The notes beneath the pieces are model-generated. The model ran no database searches and was not told the origin of the DNA. It saw only the letters and a program-made list of their open reading frames with translations. A stretch of DNA of 39,180 bases from Patescibacteria group bacterium (lineage in GTDB: Bacteria > Patescibacteriota > Microgenomatia > UBA12405 > JAHJSD01). This document shows, one piece after another, positions 22,895 through 29,898 of the stretch (the first letter of the stretch is position 1; every line of letters begins with the position of its first letter). Position numbers and translations under genes: made by a program. The stretch covers positions 1 through 39,180 of the forward strand of contig JAHJSD010000078.1 in the NCBI GenBank assembly GCA_018830585.1. The letters are read 5' to 3'.

Positions 22895-23503
22895 ATGACT
22901 GGTTTTAAAACCAACATCGAAGAAAAGACAGCGGCTAACGCCAATTTCCGGCAAGTTTTATTTACCGGCAAGTATAGTCAATTAGTAGTAATGAGCCTTC
23001 GGCCGGGTGAAGAAATTGGTCTGGAGGTTCACGATATTGTGGATCAATTTTTCCGGTTTGAAAAAGGCCAGGGTAAAGTAATCATTGACGGAGAGGAGTT
23101 TGTCGTTGCCGACGGCGACGCGGTAGTGGTTCCTGCCGGATCAAGGCATAATGTGATCAATACCTCGCTGGTGGAAGACCTTAAGCTTTACACTCTTTAT
23201 AGCCCGCCCAACCATCCGGACGGGACAATTCAGGCTACTTTAGAAGAGGCAATGGCGGCCGAAGAGGTGGAACACGATCAGATTGGCGCTCCGGTTGCTC
23301 CGGAAGAACCGCCGGCAATGATTCCTTCCGCGCCTGCCCCGGCGGAAGCTCCGGTATTGGCACCGGTTCCGGACACTGCTCCGGAAATAGTTCCGGAACC
23401 TATGCCGGAACCCGTCTCGAATCCTGCTTTGGAAGCAGTTGCTGATCCTATTTCAACAGCCGATTCCGGGCTGGAATCGGATCCCGCTGGAGATATAGAA
23501 TAA
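22895..23503 (+). CDS. Cupin-domain protein with Pro/Ala/Glu-rich tail
   Basis: 202 residues. Residues 1-~115 form a cupin barrel: RPGEEIGLEVHDIVDQFFRFEKGQG (motif 1, with His, Asp/Glu and Gln in place of the usual HxH) and VVVPAGSRHNVINT (motif 2). The remaining ~85 residues are low-complexity PAPAEAPVLAPVPDTAPEIV-type acidic sequence, probably disordered and possibly an interaction arm. The core resembles mannose-6-phosphate isomerase-like cupins of CPR bacteria. AAGGAGG lies 7 nt before the ATG. Metal binding is uncertain because only part of the ligand set is seen. Confidence 0.85.
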   Translation: MTGFKTNIEEKTAANANFRQVLFTGKYSQLVVMSLRPGEEIGLEVHDIVDQFFRFEKGQGKVIIDGEEFVVADGDAVVVPAGSRHNVINTSLVEDLKLYTLYSPPNHPDGTIQATLEEAMAAEEVEHDQIGAPVAPEEPPAMIPSAPAPAEAPVLAPVPDTAPEIVPEPMPEPVSNPALEAVADPISTADSGLESDPAGDIE

Positions 23504-23506
23504 ACT

Positions 23507-23530
23507 ACACACGGGCTAAAGCCCGTGTGT
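23507..23530 (+). terminator. Hairpin directly after the cupin gene
   Basis: ACACACGGGC and GCCCGTGTGT form a perfect 10-bp stem with a TAAA loop, 4 nt past the stop. A GGGCATAAGCCCGTGTGT version is at 28886-28903. No long T-run follows. A GTACC/GGTAC repeat module and a TTCTTCGCTC...AGAATGACGGG unit occupy 23555-23616. Confidence 0.5.
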
Positions 23531-23697
23531 TCTGTTAAAACTGATAAGTTTACGGCTTCGCCCCGTACCGTCTGGTACGGGGTTTCGCTGGATTCTTCGC
23601 TCCGCTCAGAATGACGGGGAAAGGAGGTTTCTCTTTTAACGTAACATCGGGGTTTTCGCTTTCCCGGAATAAGTTGGAGTTTTAACGCGGTAACCGG

Positions 23698-24084
23698 TTA
23701 ACCGGTGTAGCGGGCTCTGTTTATTTGCCAGGGCTTTCTTTGGACAATTTTTTCGTCTATACGGGTAGTAGCCCTTCCGCCGATCGTTACTCCCCGTAAG
23801 GGCTGGCGAGGATTGGTTGGCACTATTCCCAAAAAAAACCCAGGCTTTTTTACCACAACTACTTTTGCTCCAATTCTGATTTGACGGAAAGTTGGGCCGA
23901 TACTTGTCATAATTTCCAAACCAAAACTCCCTCTCGGCACCGCCAGTCTTTGGTGGTGTGGAAGAACCAGCCCGTTTCTCGGAAACCGGAGTCCGTCAGC
24001 GCTGTTGACATATTCATTTCTCCGTCCGCCGGTTGTTTCAATTGCTATCCAATGGTTAAGCCCGGCCCGCAGTCTTAGTCTCAT
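23698..24084 (-). CDS. Hypothetical basic protein, 128 residues
   Basis: Not recognised. Highly basic, beta-rich composition (RLRLRAGLNHWIAIETTGG, FGLEIMTSIGPTFRQIRIGAKVVVVKKPGFFLG) without signal peptide or membrane segment. The start is supported by a TATAAT box 11 nt upstream on the minus strand. The nearly continuous hydrophobic-alternating pattern suggests a small beta-barrel or sandwich. It stands alone between repeats and the DUF362 relic. Confidence 0.5.
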   Translation of the reverse strand: MRLRLRAGLNHWIAIETTGGRRNEYVNSADGLRFPRNGLVLPHHQRLAVPRGSFGLEIMTSIGPTFRQIRIGAKVVVVKKPGFFLGIVPTNPRQPLRGVTIGGRATTRIDEKIVQRKPWQINRARYTG

Positions 24085-24095
24085 GGTATCATGGT

Positions 24096-24113
24096 ATTAT
24101 AGTATATACTATA
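24096..24113 (-). promoter_or_regulatory. Promoter with overlapping palindrome
   Basis: TATAAT on the minus strand (24096-24101) overlaps TATAGTATATACTATA (24098-24113), a perfect 16-bp palindrome that could be an operator for the 23698-24084 gene. Confidence 0.4.
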
Positions 24114-24148
24114 TATATTAAGTGGCTTTGAAAGGATAATATTTCCCT

Positions 24149-24257
24149 CTATCTTTTCCACAGACGCTGGTTTTCGAAAATATCGTGAGGATGATGGGGA
24201 GTAATTAATTTTTTCGGGTTTTCACCTAAAATTTCGATTTTATCTTTCGGATAAAGC
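24149..24257 (-). pseudogene. Relic of a DUF362 gene (last ~35 codons)
   Basis: Positions 24154-24257 match 28912-29015, the 3' end of the intact DUF362 gene, with 7 differences in 104 and no gaps. The relic still reads LYPKDKIEILGENPKK and FENQRLWKR, followed by a TAG stop at 24149. Similarity ends abruptly on both sides. The two copies are direct repeats enclosing the giant gene. Confidence 0.8.
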
Positions 24258-24326
24258 AATCCTGAGCTTGCTGTGTCCTTCCATAGCCATAGGAGCTTCA
24301 ATTTACCCTAATTGTTCGATAAAAAC

Positions 24327-24353
24327 TTGACAAAAACACTCCCATATTATAGG
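24327..24353 (+). promoter_or_regulatory. Promoter of the giant gene
   Basis: TTGACA (24327-24332) and a TATAGG -10 (24348-24353, 15-nt spacer; TATTAT at 24345-24350 also possible), with the ATG at 24364. The position supports the long N-terminus rather than an internal start at 25480. Confidence 0.5.
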
Positions 24354-24363
24354 ATCAGTCAAG

Positions 24364-27300
24364 ATGTTAAAAGATCAGGACTCTTCAGGTCCAAGAGCGC
24401 TGACGGTGTGTTCTCGCTGGTCAGTAGTTCCATCTGCTGATTCAGCAACTTTCTCCCCCGAGGGTCAGGTAAAACAGTTGTTGGCTCGGGTAAAAGACCG
24501 TTTGGATAGAGGGGGGTCTGCCCGGAGAGGAACGACAGGGCCGTCTGGTCAGATTAGAACTATTGTAACGAGCAAACATCCTGGACCAAAAAGACTTGTT
24601 TGGCTTCCTGGCCCTCTTTCTGGATCAGCCGGGTCGTTAATTAAACCAGCCATGCTTCTTTCCGGGCCTTTAGAGGCGGTCAGATTACCGATTGAATCAC
24701 CAACAGGAGTTGGTAAGAGAAACACAGTAGCAGTCAGCGGACCGGTGAACCCAGTAGAAATGACAAGGGTGTTTCGTTCCTCAATAGGAACAGTAGAAAC
24801 AATTCAGTCTGAAAAGGCCGGCGATAGACAAAAAGGGCCAACAGGAATTTTGTCTGAACTGTTGGGAACAAGAAGGGGCGAAAAGAACGCGGGAGGAGAA
24901 GTAAAAGCTCCGACGCCGAAAACCAAATCAAGACAGACCAGGACAACAGAAAGAAGACCGCAAACAGTTTCTTTAACACATCAGCCAGCTCCTCTTTCAG
25001 AGACTCTTTTTGGAGGGTTATCTGATCTGCCAAGAATGTTATCTCTCGATCCTGTTTCAGTTAGCCCTGTTCCCAGTCCCAGTAAGGATTGTCCGATTTC
25101 ACCCAGAGCCGCTTCGGAAGGGTTAGTCAGAGTTGAGCAACCAGAAATAATCAGACCAAGAAGAGCAGTAAAAGGAGTAAGAGGGCAATCTTCTGGAAAC
25201 GGAAACAAAAGGGTAGAAGGAAAACCTGTTAGTTTAGTTCTGTCCCAATCATCAGGAGAACAACCAGGACAAAGAGCTGTTGCCCCGGTTGAACAAGTAA
25301 GACTTTTTAGACAACAAGTCGGGCCAACTATCACTATCCCGGAAAAACCAGAACTCTTTTTACGGGTGGTACAGAAAGCACAGGGAGAACAGAAAAAACC
25401 AGGTCTTTTGCGGAGAGTATCAGAGATAGCTGACCGAGTTTTAAATCCAGATTTCCGGTCAGAAGATACGCGGGAAGCTATGGCAAGAAGGAGAGGGGGA
25501 GCGTCTGTTGTTAATAGGCGGGGTTTTATAAGAAGAATAGGGACTGCTGTTGGAGCGGCAATGCTTGCCGCTTGCGTTCCGAAAACAGAAAAAGTGATAG
25601 GAAACCAACCACTATCAACAGCTGTTCCAGCAGGAACTCCCCGGTCGGTAGAAACTCCCCGGCCAATAGGAACACCTAAAGTTGATGTAAGAAATGATAT
25701 CCCTGTTGTGGTTGAAAAAACAGAAGCGGCGAGAAAACCTGTTACCCCTGTGCAGGTAGAGAAGACGGCAATTCCTACATCCACTCCAGCGAATCCGGAA
25801 ACTGACAAACCGCCTACCCACCAAGAACGCGTAAGTAGAGTGATAGACTTGATGTTAGATAGTGGTGAAGCAAAGCGAGTTCCAATATCAGAACTGAAAA
25901 AAATGGGGGCGGGTGTTGAAAGAAGAGAGCCGGATTTGCCTGAAAAATTAAGGCAAGCCAATAGCTTTTTGGGGAATTTTGGTATTCATTTAGAGTCAAC
26001 CCATTGGGATTTGCTGAATTTGGTTGAGCAAAGATACCAGGAATGGTTAGACGACCCCCGTTCCTTGAAAATTGATCCGACAAAAGAAGAAATAGACGCG
26101 CTTTGTCAGCAAGTTGCCGGAGAAACCGGTCTTCCATCGGAGGCTTTTGACGAACTGCTCCACCTTATCGGTTGGCGGGAGAGCGGTCTTAGGGGTAAAA
26201 AAGCAAAAGACGGCCACGGCGATATTTTTCGGGATGTGCTTGACGGTATTACTAACCCTTTTGTTTATGCCGCTATAGATTCGAACGAGGATGGCCTAAT
26301 TTCTCCTGATGAAGAACGTTACTGGGCTGTTTTTTTACCCAAAAGAGAAACCTCTCTTCCGCTCAAAGAACTTGATGAAAATTACCAGAGAGTGGCCGCG
26401 TTTAAGGTTTCTCGAGTGGATCCAAAAACAGGCCGGGAAGATGCACGGCTTCTAGGAGAAAGAATTTTGCCGGTACCAGGAAGTTTCATTGTCAACGATG
26501 CCCGCGCAAACCTCCTTTTTGGTATGGCCATCGCTCTTGACAGCATCATTCGTATTGCCGCAGATATGAATAATAACGAGGGGTCCTACAAGCAGGTTTA
26601 TGATTACCTTTTACGCGAACAACCTGAGTATCTTTTTGATAGATTTACAAAAGGTCAAAGAGAAAGCCTGAAAGCAGGAGGGAAAAGCTTATTAGATGGT
26701 CGATCATTATTTTTTGCTATGGTTTTTGCTAACTTTCATTACGGCCGAAGACAATTTGAAAGAAATATTCTTTATGGAAGCAGTGCTCGTCAGGTTTTAA
26801 GCTTGCCTGGTGATAATTTCAACAAAAGGTCGTGGTTTAAGGGCGTGACGGCGGAGACCAGCTGGGGCGATGCTCTTAAATTGGCAGTCTGGTCTTTAGC
26901 TGATCCTCAGTGGAAGCAGGCTCGCTATATTGGCCCCGGTTATTTACCGGGAACAAAAGACGATCGGTTTTATTATAATGTTGGCCCGGAAAAGCGGGAA
27001 AGACTGTCTAGAATAGCTGAAGGAAGGGTAGAATTAGCTGATCTTGAGGATGGTGAAACTCCTTTTTGGTTTTGGCAAGAAAATGCGGATCTTTTCTACC
27101 AATATCTGTTTAGAAATACTGATTCGTCAGAACCAGCCTTAGCAAAAAGGATCGCGGCAAGTAAAAGTTTTTTTAGAGAGGTTTTTAGGGAAAGTATCGT
27201 TCTCAAGCAAGATTCTTTACATTTCCCTTGGTACGGCATGGGTTCTGTCGAAAGAAGACTGTCTGTTTTTGATCAGTCAATTGGTATTATTTTGGACGGT

Positions 27301-28800
27301 CTGCAGACAGTTCCAAAAACAGACCAGGAAAGGAAATTATATATCAACGCTCTTTTCGGTTTTTCCAAAAACGCTGAAATCAGCTCTGCTGGTTTAGATA
27401 CCGATTTGGCGGTAGCCCGTTTTGATCAGGTTTACCACAAACTGGGTCAATTACAGGAACTTCATTCAACAATCCCTTCTGATCTGGTAAAGGCCGTAAG
27501 GTCTGGAAAGATACTTGACCTTGACAATTTGGTTTTGGGTTCGAAAGAAGGGTCTTTGGGAAGGATAAAGTTGGCGGAAAAATACGCAGAGATTGTTTTT
27601 AAAGGAAGAGACTTGGAATACCAACGCTTGCTTATAGAAAGAATTAAAAGTTTTGTCAGAGAGACAGGAGAAACTTATTTTAGGGACTTGGATCCGTCTG
27701 AAAAGGCGCTTTTGACATCTATGGCTCAAAATTATTTTCATTGGGATCGAAATACTTCACTTTTTAACTCGCCGGTTGAAAACGGTGTTAACGTGGTGGC
27801 TAACGGACTGATGTATCGTCTTTATGATGATCTCTTTTCTGTAACAGGCGAAAATTTTCACTCTGCTAAAATTACTGAAACTGTTTTGGCTCGGTTTTCT
27901 CGCGGCAGAAAAATTTTGGCAGAAATGACCGCTTTGGCAGAAACAAAAGTAGCAATAGAAAAAATGAGCAGTGGTCTAAATGGAGATCAGTTGCTTCGGT
28001 TTTTTCCTCCTGTCAGCTTTGAAATCTCGGCGGATTTTGAACTTGACCAACTTGCCGCTATGGTGGTGACAAAAGAAAGAGTCTCTATTAAAGATGTGGC
28101 TGATGATAAAAAAGATCAGGAAGGAAGTAGAGTGATGCTTTTACACCGCTCTTTAGCCGCTTTGCAGGTACTTTCCAGCTTGGAGAAAAAATTTCCGGAT
28201 CGAAAACTTTTTTTTGAAGAAGCAAGAAGAGAAATCTTGGAACAGGCAGTTCTTTTAACAGATATTGATTATCATTTCCCGCTCCATCTGGGAGGGAGTA
28301 GTATTTTTAACAAAAGGCACTTTTATTCTCCCAGGGGTGACTATCACAGGATTTCTGACAGATTATTTTTTTGGACTCACCCTTTATTAATCCCCGCTTA
28401 TTTGGCTGATCAACCGCCTAAACATTTTGATATAGAAACTGCCTGGCGAATTTGTGAAAAATACCAGAGCTATGCTGATGGGTCAGTTTATGCAGGTTTT
28501 TGGGAAAAGCATGAGGATTTGGTCAACGAATCTTTCAATGCAATGCTTTTAGATTCTGACAAGTTCCCGCAGGCTATGACTCCTCGTATTAGGAGGGAAG
28601 AGGAGAAAGTAATAAGGAGCCTAAAAGGAGGACAAGACCTTGACGTTTCTGAAGGAGACTATCTCCTTTTAAAAGTATATTATCTCCTTTATAAAATGAG
28701 ACTGAATCCATACGATGATAGTCATTTATCTAGGTTTGCCCTTTGGTTCAGAAAGAAGAGAATTAGTAGGGGTTGGGGAAGGGAAAGCCTGACCCGATAA
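24364..28800 (+). CDS. Giant protein (1478 residues) with a central Tat/lipoprotein-like signal
   Basis: Not recognised as a whole. Residues 1-372 are Pro/Ser/Arg/Gly-rich and probably disordered. Residues 373-404 look like a Tat lipoprotein signal: MARRRGGASVVNRRGFIRR, a hydrophobic stretch, then LAAC with Cys404. Residues ~405-480 form a Thr/Pro linker. The remaining ~1000 residues are mostly helical. They include LHLIGWRESGLR (Glu606), faintly like the catalytic ES segment of lytic transglycosylases, and a canonical EF-hand loop, DSNEDGLISPDE (639-650). A signal in the middle is odd. Either the true start is ATG 25480, or the N-terminus is a cytoplasmic tail of a membrane-spanning protein; the promoter at 24327 favours the long form. 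The gene is enclosed by direct repeats derived from the DUF362 gene. Confidence 0.7.
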   Translation: MLKDQDSSGPRALTVCSRWSVVPSADSATFSPEGQVKQLLARVKDRLDRGGSARRGTTGPSGQIRTIVTSKHPGPKRLVWLPGPLSGSAGSLIKPAMLLSGPLEAVRLPIESPTGVGKRNTVAVSGPVNPVEMTRVFRSSIGTVETIQSEKAGDRQKGPTGILSELLGTRRGEKNAGGEVKAPTPKTKSRQTRTTERRPQTVSLTHQPAPLSETLFGGLSDLPRMLSLDPVSVSPVPSPSKDCPISPRAASEGLVRVEQPEIIRPRRAVKGVRGQSSGNGNKRVEGKPVSLVLSQSSGEQPGQRAVAPVEQVRLFRQQVGPTITIPEKPELFLRVVQKAQGEQKKPGLLRRVSEIADRVLNPDFRSEDTREAMARRRGGASVVNRRGFIRRIGTAVGAAMLAACVPKTEKVIGNQPLSTAVPAGTPRSVETPRPIGTPKVDVRNDIPVVVEKTEAARKPVTPVQVEKTAIPTSTPANPETDKPPTHQERVSRVIDLMLDSGEAKRVPISELKKMGAGVERREPDLPEKLRQANSFLGNFGIHLESTHWDLLNLVEQRYQEWLDDPRSLKIDPTKEEIDALCQQVAGETGLPSEAFDELLHLIGWRESGLRGKKAKDGHGDIFRDVLDGITNPFVYAAIDSNEDGLISPDEERYWAVFLPKRETSLPLKELDENYQRVAAFKVSRVDPKTGREDARLLGERILPVPGSFIVNDARANLLFGMAIALDSIIRIAADMNNNEGSYKQVYDYLLREQPEYLFDRFTKGQRESLKAGGKSLLDGRSLFFAMVFANFHYGRRQFERNILYGSSARQVLSLPGDNFNKRSWFKGVTAETSWGDALKLAVWSLADPQWKQARYIGPGYLPGTKDDRFYYNVGPEKRERLSRIAEGRVELADLEDGETPFWFWQENADLFYQYLFRNTDSSEPALAKRIAASKSFFREVFRESIVLKQDSLHFPWYGMGSVERRLSVFDQSIGIILDGLQTVPKTDQERKLYINALFGFSKNAEISSAGLDTDLAVARFDQVYHKLGQLQELHSTIPSDLVKAVRSGKILDLDNLVLGSKEGSLGRIKLAEKYAEIVFKGRDLEYQRLLIERIKSFVRETGETYFRDLDPSEKALLTSMAQNYFHWDRNTSLFNSPVENGVNVVANGLMYRLYDDLFSVTGENFHSAKITETVLARFSRGRKILAEMTALAETKVAIEKMSSGLNGDQLLRFFPPVSFEISADFELDQLAAMVVTKERVSIKDVADDKKDQEGSRVMLLHRSLAALQVLSSLEKKFPDRKLFFEEARREILEQAVLLTDIDYHFPLHLGGSSIFNKRHFYSPRGDYHRISDRLFFWTHPLLIPAYLADQPPKHFDIETAWRICEKYQSYADGSVYAGFWEKHEDLVNESFNAMLLDSDKFPQAMTPRIRREEEKVIRSLKGGQDLDVSEGDYLLLKVYYLLYKMRLNPYDDSHLSRFALWFRKKRISRGWGRESLTR

Positions 28801-28906
28801 AGTCCTACCAATTTCCACCAACTCGGAGGTGGTTTGTTGACACTTCGGTAGTAACTCGTTTCCGGTACCCTACCTGTTTCACTTCGGGCATAAGCCCGTG
28901 TGTATT
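28801..28906. other. Convergent intergenic region with hairpins
   Basis: Lies between the giant gene and the DUF362 gene. It holds CCACC/GGTGG pairing around ACTCGGA (28818-28832) and a GGGCATAAGCCC hairpin (28886-28897). Either may terminate the two convergent genes. Confidence 0.4.
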
Positions 28907-29791
28907 TCACTTTTTCCACAGACGCTGGTTTTCGAAAGTATCGTGAGGACGGTAGGGGGTAGTTAATTTTTTCGGGTTTTCACCTAAAATTTCAATTTTA
29001 TCTTTCGGATAAAGCGAGCCTAAACCTTCTTTTTTGATCAGGTTCAGATAGCCGATATCCTCGATTTTAAACCCCATCAGGTAGGAGGCCAGAGAGTCGG
29101 CGGCAAGAGGATCCAAAGAGGCAATTGCCCAACCGGAGTTGATTGGGGTGCCGTTACAGGGACCGTTTCCTTGCATACCGATAGTACCATCAATAATTGC
29201 CAGATTGGGAAAGGTGTGTTTGGCGATTTCGGCCAAAATCCAATGGATGTTTTTGCCTTGATGAACCTTTCCCCGGTTGCCGAAAAGTTTTTGTTGGATT
29301 GCCCCCATCAAAAGGTTTTTAATTGCCAGAGTTGTTACCACTGCATCGTGAGTTTTCGCTCGGCAGATAGAAACAATAAAAGGCGATTGAGTATAAATTT
29401 TTGCCAGAGGGAGGATTACTTTGCCATTGGGATATTTTATGGTCACTTTTTCGGTAAGACTTTTGGCGGAATCCAATAATTTAACTTGCGGATTTTTAGC
29501 CAATTCTAAAAAACCAAACCGGTTGAAACCTCCGTCGCTGTTGCCTAAAGTAGCCTCTTCAGCGATGATAATTTCGCCTTGATGAAACTTCTCAATTGAG
29601 TAGACGAATGCTTTTACCGCTTCGAACGGAGTGGCGGATAGTTCCGTATAAGTGGAAACGAAATTAACTTTTACCACTATCCGGTCAACTTTTGCCAATT
29701 TCTCTTTCAAATTTGGCATAATTGCTTTCAGAGCTCTTTGGACTCCGGAATAAGAGCTTAGACTTTTGGCCAAAGATACTTGAGACGGCAT
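28907..29791 (-). CDS. DUF362-domain protein
   Basis: 294 residues matching DUF362: IVVKVNFVSTYTELSATPFEAVKA, then EATLGNSDGGFNRFG, SICRAKTHDAVVTTLAIKNLL, IIDGTIGMQGNGPCNGTPI and ASLDPLAADSLASYLMGF. The family is often annotated as uncharacterised or iron-sulfur associated, but no ferredoxin cysteines are present here. Function unknown. A TGTTATAGT extended -10 lies 11 nt before the ATG on the minus strand. The last 35 codons are duplicated at 24154-24257. Confidence 0.85.
   Translation of the reverse strand: MPSQVSLAKSLSSYSGVQRALKAIMPNLKEKLAKVDRIVVKVNFVSTYTELSATPFEAVKAFVYSIEKFHQGEIIIAEEATLGNSDGGFNRFGFLELAKNPQVKLLDSAKSLTEKVTIKYPNGKVILPLAKIYTQSPFIVSICRAKTHDAVVTTLAIKNLLMGAIQQKLFGNRGKVHQGKNIHWILAEIAKHTFPNLAIIDGTIGMQGNGPCNGTPINSGWAIASLDPLAADSLASYLMGFKIEDIGYLNLIKKEGLGSLYPKDKIEILGENPKKLTTPYRPHDTFENQRLWKK
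28912..29015. repeat. 104-bp direct repeat, right copy
   Basis: 3' part of the DUF362 gene; 93% identical to 24154-24257 with no gaps, same orientation, 4758 bp apart. All seven differences are transitions. Confidence 0.85.
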
Positions 29792-29898
29792 AGTTGAGAA
29801 CTACTATAACATATCATTCCTAAAACCCGCCTTCCCCGGTGATCTAACTCTTGGACTATTGCCAAAGGACAGCTTTTTGGGGTTTAATAAAGGTAATT

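Noticed and set aside
24981..25961. 326-codon minus-strand frame within the giant gene
   Set aside because: It is antisense to a continuous frame with a Tat/lipobox signal, and its Ser/Thr/Pro-rich product reflects the complement of the linker region.
24149..29015. Template/variable repeat pair of a diversity-generating retroelement
   Set aside because: The 104-bp repeats differ only by transitions and not specifically at adenines of one copy, and no reverse transcriptase gene is visible.
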